From Microthrixaceae bacterium (GTDB taxonomy: Bacteria; Actinomycetota; Acidimicrobiia; Acidimicrobiales; Poriferisodalaceae): a stretch of DNA of 64,000 bases. Of this stretch, positions 8,537 through 17,327 are shown piece after piece. Within the stretch, counting starts at the first letter, position 1, and each line of letters opens with the position of its first letter. The position numbers and the translations under genes are program-made. Under the pieces are notes generated by a model. The model was not told the DNA's origin and made no database searches. It saw only the letters and a list, made by a program, of their open reading frames with translations. The DNA lies in NCBI GenBank assembly GCA_011523825.1, contig WTFX01000017.1, forward strand, positions 62,001 through 126,000. The letters run 5' to 3'.

Positions 8537-10787
8537 GCGAATCTCCCGAGCTCGCCTCTGCCGCAGCGGCGTTTGCGGCAGTGCGGCCAGTGTTGCACGC
8601 CCCAGCGCCGCATGACGCAGCGGCCGAGCGGAGCGGCTCGGGCAGCGGCCGCGACGACACCACCGCAACGCGCTTGGTGGCGCGGGTCAGCGCCACGTAC
8701 AGCGCCCGCAGGCCCTGCGGCTCCTCGTCCACCATCGCAGCCGGTTCCACCACCACCACGCCGTCGGTTTCCAGCCCCTTGCACAGCCGCACCGGCGCCA
8801 GGGTCACATGCGGATGCAGCGCTCCGGTGGCGTTGCGGCTCGCCGCAGTGGCGCGGCCGAAGTCCACGCCGGCGGCGGCAAGCAGCTCGGCGATGTCGTC
8901 CATGTATTCGGCGGGCGACACCACCAGCATCGAGCCGCCGTCCAGCTCGGCTGCTTCCGAGACCACCGTGTCCAGCACCGCCTGCGCCACACCATTCGAT
9001 GCAGCGACGAAGCGGGGTGGCGAGCCGTCGATGCGCACCGCAGCGGGCGGTGCCAGGCCCGGCGCGGCCGCAGCGAGCACCTGGTTGGCCAGCTCGAGGC
9101 TGGGCTGGGGAATCCGGTAGCTCAGCGTGAGCTCGGACTGCCGCGGCACCACGGGCCCCGACGGCAGGTGAGCCAGGATTTCGTGCCAGCTCGACGGCGC
9201 ATGTGCAGAGGTGGCTTGGGCGATGTCGCCGACCAGCGTCATCGAGCCGTTGAGCGACCGTCGGGCGATCATGCGCAGCGCCATCGGCGGCTGGTCCTGG
9301 CATTCGTCCACGACGATGTGGCCGTAGGTGCGTATCTCGGTGTCGCTGCGGCGCTTGCGCGAGCGCGACCGTGGCCCCAGCACGGCGTAGGCCTCGTCGA
9401 GCATCGGCACGTCGGAGTCGCTCCACTCGTAGTCGGCCTCGCTGTCGCCACGGGCACGGTAGAGCTGCTCGGTCTCGGCATCGTCCAGCACCCCGCCGGC
9501 AGCCGAGCGCAGCAGCGCACGCGAGCCGTAGAGGTCGCGCAAGAGCTGTGCGGGGGTCAGCAGCGGCCACATGCGCTCGAACGCCTCCACCACATCGGGG
9601 TGGCGGGAGAAGCGTTCGCGCAGCTTGGACGGATCGGGGCGGCGGCGGTGCGAGGCCGACATGGCCGCATAGACCGCCTGCTCCACGTACGCCCGGCCCG
9701 CGCTGTGATGGCGGAAGCGGCGGCGAGCCTCGGCCACGATGGCCCGGGACGTCCCCGCGGCGAGCGTGACGTAGCCCAAGCCGAACTCGAGTCGCAGGTC
9801 GCTGCGCAGCGGGCGCTGCCGATCCCGCACGGCGTTGGACACCACCTGCGACATGCGGACATCGCCCTTGATGCGCGCCACGTCGGGTGTGTCGGCCAGG
9901 CGCACCCGCACCTCGGGGAAGATCTCGTTGAACAGGTCTGCCAGCACGAACAGGTGCACGCCCGCCTCGCCCAGGCTGGGCAGTACCCGCTCCACGTAGC
10001 GCAGGAATAGCCGGTTGGGGCCCACCACGAGCACGCCCTGCCCGGCCAGCGGGAACCGGTACGTGTACAGCAGGTACGCGGCGCGGTGCAGCGCCACGAT
10101 GGTCTTGCCGGTGCCGGGACCGCCTTGGCACACCAAGATGCCCTTGCGCGGGCTGCGGATGATCTCGTCCTGCTCCGCCTGGATCGTGGCCACCACCTGG
10201 CGCAGCTGACCGTCGCGGCGCTGCTCGAGCGCGGCGTACAGCGCCCCGTGGGCGTTCAACCGGGGGCCGTTGCCGCCGTTGGCGCTGGCGTCGAGGGCAT
10301 CGAGGTCGAAGATCTCGTCTTCGAGGTCGGCAAGGACGCGGCCGCGGCACACGAAGTGCCGCCGGCGCAGCAGTCCCAGCGGGTTGCCGCCGGTGGCACG
10401 GAAGAACGGCTCCGCGATCGGCGCTCGCCAGTCCACCACCACGGGCTCCTGCCGCTCATCCGCAACCGCAAGCCTGCCGATATAGAAGGTCTCGCTGGGA
10501 CCGGTGGCGTCGGGCGCCTGCGCATCGGCGCTCGTCTTGATGGGGCCCGTCGTCGATTCGCGGTCGATGCGGCCGAACACCAGCGACGACGAGCCGAGCT
10601 CGAGCTGGCTCAGCCGCCCCGCCACAGCATCTTCGATGACGTCGCGCTCGAAGCGAGCCTGTCGGGTGCCGCCTCGACCCACTTCGACCATGTCACGCAG
10701 CCGCGTCGCCCGCTGCCGGGAAGATTCCAGCAACGCGTACGCACGGTCGATATGAGCTTGTTCTGCCTGAATTTCCGGATGGCTCAC
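8529..10787 (-). CDS. helD: HelD/UvrD-like helicase, RNA polymerase-associated ATPase
   Basis: SF1 UvrD-like ATPase of the HelD group, which binds stalled RNA polymerase and removes it from DNA or RNA; some actinobacterial members give rifamycin tolerance. An N-terminal helical segment (HPEIQAEQAHIDRAYALLE) fits the coiled-coil arm that enters the secondary channel. Walker A is CQGGPGTGKTIVALH, Walker B is VVDECQDQ, and SF1 C-terminal motifs appear at VALTRATKRVAVV. The frame is open to a GTG at 10850. I prefer the GTG at 10785-10787 because homologues begin close to the SHPEIQ segment; this gives 752 residues. The start is 49 nt past the lnt stop, and the stop overlaps the CDGSH gene. Function is assigned by family only. 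Confidence 0.88.
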   Translation of the reverse strand: MSHPEIQAEQAHIDRAYALLESSRQRATRLRDMVEVGRGGTRQARFERDVIEDAVAGRLSQLELGSSSLVFGRIDRESTTGPIKTSADAQAPDATGPSETFYIGRLAVADERQEPVVVDWRAPIAEPFFRATGGNPLGLLRRRHFVCRGRVLADLEDEIFDLDALDASANGGNGPRLNAHGALYAALEQRRDGQLRQVVATIQAEQDEIIRSPRKGILVCQGGPGTGKTIVALHRAAYLLYTYRFPLAGQGVLVVGPNRLFLRYVERVLPSLGEAGVHLFVLADLFNEIFPEVRVRLADTPDVARIKGDVRMSQVVSNAVRDRQRPLRSDLRLEFGLGYVTLAAGTSRAIVAEARRRFRHHSAGRAYVEQAVYAAMSASHRRRPDPSKLRERFSRHPDVVEAFERMWPLLTPAQLLRDLYGSRALLRSAAGGVLDDAETEQLYRARGDSEADYEWSDSDVPMLDEAYAVLGPRSRSRKRRSDTEIRTYGHIVVDECQDQPPMALRMIARRSLNGSMTLVGDIAQATSAHAPSSWHEILAHLPSGPVVPRQSELTLSYRIPQPSLELANQVLAAAAPGLAPPAAVRIDGSPPRFVAASNGVAQAVLDTVVSEAAELDGGSMLVVSPAEYMDDIAELLAAAGVDFGRATAASRNATGALHPHVTLAPVRLCKGLETDGVVVVEPAAMVDEEPQGLRALYVALTRATKRVAVVSSRPLPEPLRSAAASCGAGACNTGRTAANAAAAEASSGDSHG

Positions 10788-10836
10788 GCTGGGCTCGTCA
10801 CCGCTTTTGAGGCTGATCAAGGCTACTGGCCGCTCG

Positions 10837-12318
10837 TCACCGGGCCGCACGGTTTCTGCGATTGCGGACAGGCGAAACGCACCAGGCGATCACCACAGCG
10901 GCGAACAGGGCAAGGGGCCACGAACCCAGCACCAGCGCCGGGGTGTCGCCTGAGCGAAGCTCGACCTCGCCGGCCAGCACGATGGGCTCGCGCAGCTCGC
11001 TGCGGTGCGTGACGTCGCCGTCGGGCGACACGATGGCGCTGTAGCCGGTGGTGGACGCCTGCAGCACCCAGCGTCCGGTTTCGACCGCCCGCAGCCGGGC
11101 GCTGGCGAGCGACTGGGAGGGCACCATCGAGGTGCTGTACGACGAGGCCAGCGTGGGGTTCGCAACGATGCGGCCCCCGGCCCGGACCCCGTGGCGCACG
11201 AGGTCGCTGAAGTACACCTCGTAGGAGGTGACGACGGCGATGTCGCCCAGCGCACTCGACAACAGGCCAGGGCCCTCGCCGGCGATGGCCTCGCGCGAGA
11301 TCAGCGACAGGTCGGCGAACGGTTCCACCACACTGCGCAGCGGCACGTATTCGCCGAAGGGCACGAGGTGGGCCTTGTCGTAGCGATCTGCCAAGCCCGT
11401 GGCGGGGTCGATGGCGACCGTGGCGTTGCGGAATCGCTCGGCGTCGACAGCGCGCTCGTAGAAGTTGGCGATCAGGACCGTCTCGCGCCATTCGGCCAGC
11501 GCCTCCAGCTCAGCGAGGTTGCCGGAGGCCTCCAGCGGGCCGTCGCTCGATGTGCTGCTCTCGCTCCACACCATGAGATCAGCGCTGCCGGGCCAGGCGT
11601 TGGTGATGTCGAGGTGCCGCAGCCGCACGCTGCGCTGGGGTGTGTCGACGTGAGTGCCGAGTTCGCCGCCGGCCTGCACCACGGCCGCCGTGACGGTGGC
11701 GTCCACCGTGGTGGCAGGCCACGCCAGCGCCGCGATGGGCGCGGCGATGGCCACCAACGCCGGCCAGGAGACCGCGCACCATTCGCGTGCGCAGAGCCGC
11801 TCGACGATGACGGCGCCGACGCCGACGAGCGCGACCACCCCCAGCGGGCCTGCAAGCACCGCGGCGCCCAGCCACGGCCCGCTGACCTGGCCCAGCGCCA
11901 GGTTCGACATCGGCACGCCGCCGAAGGGCACCTGCCAGCGCACCGCCTCGCCCAGAACCAGCGCGGCGGGCACGCCCAGGGCACGCCACCGGCCGCCGGC
12001 GGGAACCAGCGACAGCGGCAGTGCCATGATCAGCGTCTCGACCGGCACTGCCGCAATCCATCCCGGCACGGTCAGCTCGGTCATCCAGAACAGCCCCAGC
12101 AGGTAGGCGCCCAGCCAGAACGCCCCGGCCGCCTCGAGACGGTCGCGCCAGCGCTCGGCGCCGCGGTTGCAGAAGCGCAGCCACAGGCCGATGCCGGCGG
12201 GGCCGAGCGGCCACAGCCCCCACGGCGGCAGCGACAGCATGGTGAGCGCGCCCAAGGCAAGCGCGAGGCCGTCGCGCAGCAGCCGGTGACTCCGGGAGCG
12301 GCTCACAGCCTGGTTCAC
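10837..12318 (-). CDS. lnt: Apolipoprotein N-acyltransferase homologue with Ser at the Cys position
   Basis: Lnt-family protein: an N-terminal bundle of membrane helices (LALGALTMLSLPPWGLWPLG and onward) followed by an extracytoplasmic nitrilase-like domain. Lnt transfers an acyl chain to the N-terminal Cys of lipoproteins. Of the triad, the Glu (MVWSESST) and Lys (DKAHLVPFGEYVP) are present, but the nucleophile position, usually ICYE, reads VTSYEVYF, so the Cys is Ser. The second Glu of that motif is kept. The start GTG at 12316-12318 overlaps the hemG stop as GTGA, giving 493 residues, normal for Lnt; a longer upstream frame is antisense-like and rejected. It may be active with Ser, have another activity, or be inactive. 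Family is firm; activity is uncertain. Confidence 0.85.
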   Translation of the reverse strand: MNQAVSRSRSHRLLRDGLALALGALTMLSLPPWGLWPLGPAGIGLWLRFCNRGAERWRDRLEAAGAFWLGAYLLGLFWMTELTVPGWIAAVPVETLIMALPLSLVPAGGRWRALGVPAALVLGEAVRWQVPFGGVPMSNLALGQVSGPWLGAAVLAGPLGVVALVGVGAVIVERLCAREWCAVSWPALVAIAAPIAALAWPATTVDATVTAAVVQAGGELGTHVDTPQRSVRLRHLDITNAWPGSADLMVWSESSTSSDGPLEASGNLAELEALAEWRETVLIANFYERAVDAERFRNATVAIDPATGLADRYDKAHLVPFGEYVPLRSVVEPFADLSLISREAIAGEGPGLLSSALGDIAVVTSYEVYFSDLVRHGVRAGGRIVANPTLASSYSTSMVPSQSLASARLRAVETGRWVLQASTTGYSAIVSPDGDVTHRSELREPIVLAGEVELRSGDTPALVLGSWPLALFAAVVIAWCVSPVRNRRNRAAR

Positions 12319-13901
12319 AACCCTGCGGAGGCTCGCTGAGTGCCCAGATAGTCGATGACGGCGGCAGCCGCCTCGTTGCCCTGCCGGATGCATGCCGGGA
12401 TGCCGAGGCCCCGGTACGCGGCACCGGTCACGAACACGCCGGGCATCTCGCGAGCCAACGTCTCGGAGATCCGGTCGACGAGCTGGCCATGACCGGGCCG
12501 GTATTGCGGCAGCGACTGCGGCCAGCGCGAGACTCGCCACTCGGTGATGGCGCCGGGATCGCTCAGGCCCTGCAGTCGCGGCAGGCTCGACAGTTCTGCG
12601 AGCACGGTGTCACGCAGCTCGGCGTCGTCGAGGCGTGTGTGACGGTCGTCGTCGTCACGCCCGACCGAGATACGCAGAATGACGTTGGGGGTGCCTTCGC
12701 TGCCGTCGCCGCCGGGGCCGGCGGCGTCTCGGGTGTCACTGCCCGCGGACGCTGCCCAGTTGGGCCACTTCGCCGACCCGTAGCTGCAGGCCGTTGTCAG
12801 CCAGCCAGAGCTCCGGGTGACCAGGAAGCCCGCCTCATGCGGTGTTTCGATGGCGTCGGCACGCACGCCGAGCGTCAGCACGGCGACCGATGCATAGTCG
12901 ATCAGCCCGAGCACAGCGGCGGCCTCGGGCGCTGCAGGCAGCATCTGTGCCGCTGCATGGGCGGGCGCAGCGACGATGACGGCGTCCGCGTCGAGCACCT
13001 CGGACCCGGTATGCACAGCGAATCGCGTGCCGGGACGCCGGATTGCCTCCACCGGGGCGCCCAGCCGCAAGATGCATCCATCCAGCCGCTCAGTCAGCGC
13101 TTGGACAAGCCGTCCCATCCCAATGTCGAAGCTGCCGAAGATCGGTGCGGGAGCGCCTGCGGCGGGGACAGGTTGCATCCGGCGCAGGCCCCGCATGAGC
13201 GAGCGGCTGTTCTCGAGCGCCTGGCCCAGGATCGGTGCCGATGTCGCGGCGTCCAGACGATCGATGTCACCCGCGCTGATGCTGCCGAGCAGCGGGTCGA
13301 CCACCTGCGACGCCACCGCGGTTCCGAGCCGGGCGCGCACCATGTCGCCCACGCTGGGGGCGCTGGGCAGGACGCGCACGGTGCCCTCCGCGCCCTCGGT
13401 CAGCGTGTCGATCCCCTCAGGGCCTCTCCGGCTTGCTGTGAAGCGGCGCAAGCGGCGCTGTGTGAACCGGCGCGGCAGGAGACAGTCGGCTGCGGCGCGC
13501 AGCTTTCCCACCGGATCGAGCAGCGGCGAACGGACCAGCGGCCCGAGGCGCGTGGGCACCCCGCCGATCAAGCCATCGGGCAGGGGTGTGAGCTGCGGGC
13601 CGTGCTTGCCGGGATGTGCCACCGAGGCACCACCGACCGCCGGCGAGATGCGCTCGGCGGAGATCCCCAGCTCCTCGCACAGCTCGGTTGCCCACGGCAC
13701 CCGCAGCAGGAACGCATCGGCGCCCTCGTCCACGAGACGCCCTTCGAACGGCGTCGAGAGGATCTTGCCGCCCAGGCGCTCAGCGCTGTCAATCAGCACC
13801 ACCGTGGGCACCTGAGTCCCGTCAGCGGGATGCAGCAGGCGGTATGCGGCAGTCAGCCCGCTGATGCCGCCGCCGACCACCACGACCCGCTGCGTTGTCA
13901 T
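12315..13901 (-). CDS. hemG: Coproporphyrinogen/protoporphyrinogen oxidase, HemY/CgoX type
   Basis: FAD-dependent oxidase of heme synthesis. Because this organism also has HemQ (27744-28442), it most likely oxidises coproporphyrinogen III to coproporphyrin III in the coproporphyrin-dependent route. The N-terminus has the dinucleotide-binding motif VVVVGGGISGLTAAYRLL, followed by SAERLGGKILSTPFEGRLVDEGADAFL, typical of the HemY family. The C-terminus has GVFVTGAAYRGLGIPACIRQG, the second FAD contact region. The ATG at 13899-13901 is chosen; a GTG 9 nt upstream is possible. It lies 9 nt after hemE and overlaps lnt by 4 nt, so it is in one operon. Length is slightly above the usual 450-480 residues. 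Confidence 0.92.
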   Translation of the reverse strand: MTTQRVVVVGGGISGLTAAYRLLHPADGTQVPTVVLIDSAERLGGKILSTPFEGRLVDEGADAFLLRVPWATELCEELGISAERISPAVGGASVAHPGKHGPQLTPLPDGLIGGVPTRLGPLVRSPLLDPVGKLRAAADCLLPRRFTQRRLRRFTASRRGPEGIDTLTEGAEGTVRVLPSAPSVGDMVRARLGTAVASQVVDPLLGSISAGDIDRLDAATSAPILGQALENSRSLMRGLRRMQPVPAAGAPAPIFGSFDIGMGRLVQALTERLDGCILRLGAPVEAIRRPGTRFAVHTGSEVLDADAVIVAAPAHAAAQMLPAAPEAAAVLGLIDYASVAVLTLGVRADAIETPHEAGFLVTRSSGWLTTACSYGSAKWPNWAASAGSDTRDAAGPGGDGSEGTPNVILRISVGRDDDDRHTRLDDAELRDTVLAELSSLPRLQGLSDPGAITEWRVSRWPQSLPQYRPGHGQLVDRISETLAREMPGVFVTGAAYRGLGIPACIRQGNEAAAAVIDYLGTQRASAGL

Positions 13902-13910
13902 CGGCCCCAC

Positions 13911-15023
13911 TCAGTCGGGCTGTTTGGGCAGCGGCCGCCGGTATGCGTGCACGTAGTCAGTCAACCGTTCAAGCACCGTGGGGTCGGTCTCGGGCAGCAC
14001 GCCGTGGCCCAGGTTGAAGATGTAGCCGCTCTCCTGCGTGCCTGCGGCCAGGATGCGGCCGGCGGCGGGGCGCACGGCATCCCATCCCGCCACGCACAGG
14101 GCTGGGTCGAGGTTGCCCTGCAGCGCGACGCCGGGCCCGACCCGCTCGCGAGCCACCTCGAGCGGCACCCGCCAGTCCACGCCCACGACGTCGGCGCCCA
14201 CCCCGGCCATCTGGTCGAGCAGCTCCCCGGTGCCGACGCCGAAGTGCGCCCGGGGCACGCCGAGGTCGGCCAACTCGTCGAAGACCCGCTTGCTGTGAGG
14301 CGCCACGAACGCGGCGTAGTCGGCGGGAGACAGGGTTCCGGCCCACGAGTCGAACAACTGCACGGCGCTGGCGCCGGCCAGCACCTGCGATCGCATCGAG
14401 GCCACGGCAATGGACGCCAGCCGTTCCATGAGGTCGTGCCACAGCGCCGTGTCGGCGTACATGAGCGACTTGGTCCGCAGGTGCTGGCGGGAAGGTGCGC
14501 CTTCGACCAGGTAGCTCGCCACCGTGAACGGCGCACCGGCGAACCCGACGAGCGGCACATCGAGCTCGGCCGCCAGCAGCCGCACGGTGTCGAGCACGTA
14601 CGGTGTGTGCGCCTCGGCGTCTAGGGGCGGCAGCCGATCCAGGTCGGCGCGGCTGCGCAGCGGCTGGCCGGCCACCGGCCCCACGCCGGGCACCACGTCG
14701 ATCCCGAAGCCGACCGCAGCAGCCGGCACCACGATGTCGGAGAACAGCACGGCCGCATCGACGCCGTAGCGGCGCACCGGCTGCAGGGTGATCTCGGCCG
14801 CAGTGGCTGGATCGGCGATGGCGTCGAGAATGCTGCCCTGCCCTCGCAGCGCCCGGTACTCCGGCAGCGAGCGCCCGGCCTGTCGCTGGAACCACACCGG
14901 CACCTGCTCGGTACGCCGGCATCGGGCCGCCCGCAGGTACAGGCTGTCTTCCAAGCGGTGGATCGGATGATCCGCCGGCAGCGCTGCGCCCGGCGCAGCG
15001 GCAACCCCAGGAGTGTCAGACAT
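13911..15023 (-). CDS. hemE: Uroporphyrinogen decarboxylase
   Basis: Cytoplasmic enzyme that removes four carboxyl groups from uroporphyrinogen III to give coproporphyrinogen III. The signature VPVWFQRQAGRSLPEYR carries the Arg residues that bind substrate carboxylates. The segment AAVLFSDIVVPAAAVGFGID matches the second UroD signature, and YIFNLGHGVLPETDP is the conserved C-terminal motif. The ATG at 15021-15023 gives 370 residues, near the normal 350. The longer frame reaching 15269 overlaps the divergent GT4 gene and is not used. It is first in the hemE-hemG-lnt-helD-CDGSH run. A 172-nt gap to the divergent glycosyltransferase should hold both promoters; I saw no clear operator there. Confidence 0.95.
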   Translation of the reverse strand: MSDTPGVAAAPGAALPADHPIHRLEDSLYLRAARCRRTEQVPVWFQRQAGRSLPEYRALRGQGSILDAIADPATAAEITLQPVRRYGVDAAVLFSDIVVPAAAVGFGIDVVPGVGPVAGQPLRSRADLDRLPPLDAEAHTPYVLDTVRLLAAELDVPLVGFAGAPFTVASYLVEGAPSRQHLRTKSLMYADTALWHDLMERLASIAVASMRSQVLAGASAVQLFDSWAGTLSPADYAAFVAPHSKRVFDELADLGVPRAHFGVGTGELLDQMAGVGADVVGVDWRVPLEVARERVGPGVALQGNLDPALCVAGWDAVRPAAGRILAAGTQESGYIFNLGHGVLPETDPTVLERLTDYVHAYRRPLPKQPD

Positions 15024-15195
15024 GCGCTGCGAACGGTACCGGCGCCGGATCGGGATGCTCCGTTCCCGAGCGGGTGTCCGGGTCGGCGTCGGCAGGCTGG
15101 CAAGTAGCCTCACGCGACCTTGACGAGCTCGCCTGCTCGATCCGGCTCTGCCGGGCCGGCGCCTGCGGAGTTCTCGCTTTCCGACGGAGGCTGCG

Positions 15196-16545
15196 ATGGG
15201 TCCCGACACCGGGTCGGCAGACATGCAGTCCGGCGACGAGCCGGCTGACAGCGGGCCGCCGTTGCGCATCGCGCTGCTGACCTATCGCGGCCATCCGTGG
15301 GTCGGCGGCCAGGGCATCTATGTGCGCCACCTGGCACGTGAGCTGTCGGCGCTCGGCAACAGCGTCGAGGTGTTCAGCGGCCCGCCGTACCCGCACCTCG
15401 ACCCCGGCATCAAGTTGACCGAGCTGCCCAGCCTCGACCTGTACCGCATGCCCGACCCGTTCCGGGTGCCCAAGCTGGCCGAGTTCCGCTCGCCGATCGA
15501 CGTGCTGGAGTGGCTCATCACCTGCACGGCCTCGTTCGCCGAGCCGCTGACGTTCAGCCTGCGGGCGTACCGGGCGCTGCGCACCCGGCTCGACGACTTC
15601 GATCTGGTGCACGACAACCAGTGCCTCGGCTACGGCATCGACTGGCTGCGGCGAGCCAGCATGCCCACGCTCGGCACCATCCATCACCCGATCACGGTGG
15701 ATCGGCGGCTCGAGATCGCCCACGCGCCGACCCGCGGCAAGCGGCTCGCCATGCGGCGCTTCTATGCCTTCACCCGCATGCAGAACCGGGTGGCGCGGCG
15801 CCTCGACCGGATCGTGACCGTGTCCACCAACAGCTTCGACGACATCGTGACCGACCTCGGCGTGGATCCCGCCCGCCTGAACATCGTGACGGTCGGCGTC
15901 GATCCGGCCCAGTTCCGGCCCCTGTCGCACGTGACGCCGGTGCCGGGCCGGCTCATGACCACCGCCAGTGCCGACGTGGCCATGAAGGGCCTCGCCTACC
16001 TGCTCGAAGCGCTGGCGAAGCTGCGCACCGAGGACCCCTCGCTGCACCTCGTGGTGATCGGGCGGCCCAAGGATGACTCGGCAGCGAGCCGGCTCATCGA
16101 TCAGCTCGACCTGGCCGGCAGCGTCGAGTTCGTGAGCGGCGTGCCCGACGAGCGCATCGTGGAGCTCTACAACGAGGCGCAGCTGGCCGTGGTGCCGTCG
16201 CTGTATGAGGGCTTCTCGCTGCCTGCGGTCGAAGCGATGTCGTGCGGGGTGCCGCTGGTGGCGACCACCGGGGGCGCGCTGCCCGAGGTCACCGGCGCCG
16301 ATGGCGAGACCTGCCTGCAGGTGCCGCCCGGCGACTCGGAGGCGCTGGCGGCGCGCATCGGGTGGGCGCTGGCCCAGCCCGATCTGCGCGCCACTGTGGG
16401 AGCGGCTGGACGGGCGCGGGTGAAGGCGAACTATTCGTGGGCTGCCACGGCTCGCAAGACCGTCGAGCAGTACCGGGCGCTGCTGGCAGACACCCCAGCG
16501 GCGCCGCCGCGCAGGCGCGACTTCCGGGTGAGTGCCACGCGCTGA
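15196..16545 (+). CDS. Glycosyltransferase family 4
   Basis: GT-B fold retaining glycosyltransferase that moves a sugar from a nucleotide donor to an unknown acceptor. The N-terminal half shows RIALLTYRGHPWVGGQGIYVRHLARELSALG, the glycine loop and acceptor side of GT4 enzymes. The C-terminal half has the donor site with VVPSLYEGFSLPAVEAMSCGVPLVATTGGALPEV, including the E-x7-E motif. The start is well supported by GGAGG at 15186-15190. The stop overlaps the next methyltransferase start by one base (TGATG), so the two are translationally coupled. With the barrel protein that follows it forms a three-gene unit. Family is clear; no membrane segment is seen, so it is probably cytoplasmic, facing a lipid-linked or small-molecule acceptor. 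Confidence 0.93.
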   Translation: MGPDTGSADMQSGDEPADSGPPLRIALLTYRGHPWVGGQGIYVRHLARELSALGNSVEVFSGPPYPHLDPGIKLTELPSLDLYRMPDPFRVPKLAEFRSPIDVLEWLITCTASFAEPLTFSLRAYRALRTRLDDFDLVHDNQCLGYGIDWLRRASMPTLGTIHHPITVDRRLEIAHAPTRGKRLAMRRFYAFTRMQNRVARRLDRIVTVSTNSFDDIVTDLGVDPARLNIVTVGVDPAQFRPLSHVTPVPGRLMTTASADVAMKGLAYLLEALAKLRTEDPSLHLVVIGRPKDDSAASRLIDQLDLAGSVEFVSGVPDERIVELYNEAQLAVVPSLYEGFSLPAVEAMSCGVPLVATTGGALPEVTGADGETCLQVPPGDSEALAARIGWALAQPDLRATVGAAGRARVKANYSWAATARKTVEQYRALLADTPAAPPRRRDFRVSATR

Positions 16546-17327
16546 TGCTCACTGTCGACTACGAGCGTCTCGGCGCCGTTCGCGGCGACCGGGTGCTGGA
16601 CCTGGGCTGCGGCGCGGGCCGTCACGCCTTCGAGAGCGCCCGGCGCGGCTGCGTCACCGTGGCGTCGGATCGTGATCCCGGCGAACTGCGCGCCGTCACC
16701 GACATGTTCGCGGCCATGGATGACGCGGGCGAGATCGACGCGCCGGCCGGTCAGCAGCTCGGTCATGCAGTCGTGGCCGATGCCACCGCGTTGCCCTACC
16801 CCGACGCCAGCTTCGACCGGATCATCGCTGCGGAAGTGCTCGAGCACATCGACGATGACGAGCAGGCCATCGCCGAACTGGCACGGGTGCTGCGGCCTGG
16901 CGGCACGATCGCAGTGACGGTTCCGGCGCGAGCCGCCGAACGGGTCTGCTGGGCACTGTCGGCCGACTACCACGCACCCGCGGTGCCTGACGGCCACGTG
17001 CGCATCTACAGCGCCGGAGAACTGCGGGCGAAGCTGGCAGCAGCGGGTCTGTACGTCTCCGACAGTCACGGCGCGCACGGCCTGCACACGCCGTACTGGT
17101 GGCTGCGCTGCCTGGTCGGGCCGCGCAACGACCAGCACCCGCTGGTGCGGGCCTACCACCGGCTGCTGGTGTGGGACATGACCGAGGCGCCGCCGCTGAC
17201 ACGCACGCTCGACCGCCTGCTCAATGTGGTGCTGCCCAAGTCGATGGTGCTGTACGCCTACAAAGCCCGGGCGCACGAGGCGGCCGAGCAGGTCGCCGAA
17301 CCGGTGAGAGCCGCACATGCAGCCTGA
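16545..17327 (+). CDS. Class I SAM-dependent methyltransferase
   Basis: Rossmann-fold methyltransferase. Motif I is RVLDLGCGAGRHAFE and binds S-adenosylmethionine; acidic loop 2 is VASDRDPGEL; the motif near VVADATALPYPDASFDRIIAAEVLEHIDDDEQ is typical of the UbiE/Methyltransf_11 group, followed by ARVLRPGGTIAVTVPA. The ATG at 16545-16547 shares its A with the stop of the glycosyltransferase and gives 260 residues. The 3' end overlaps the next gene by 11 nt. Tight packing implies it methylates the product, or acceptor, of the GT4 enzyme; this is inference. The substrate cannot be read from sequence. Confidence 0.93.
   Translation: MLTVDYERLGAVRGDRVLDLGCGAGRHAFESARRGCVTVASDRDPGELRAVTDMFAAMDDAGEIDAPAGQQLGHAVVADATALPYPDASFDRIIAAEVLEHIDDDEQAIAELARVLRPGGTIAVTVPARAAERVCWALSADYHAPAVPDGHVRIYSAGELRAKLAAAGLYVSDSHGAHGLHTPYWWLRCLVGPRNDQHPLVRAYHRLLVWDMTEAPPLTRTLDRLLNVVLPKSMVLYAYKARAHEAAEQVAEPVRAAHAA

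Noticed and set aside
12489-14624. 711-codon plus-strand frame opposite hemG and hemE
   Set aside because: Composition is typical of an antisense shadow, and the two genes on the other strand have complete family motifs.
16242-16544. Extension of the first methyltransferase to 16242
   Set aside because: This part is another frame of the GT4 gene. The ATG at 16545 overlaps the GT4 stop and gives the normal size.
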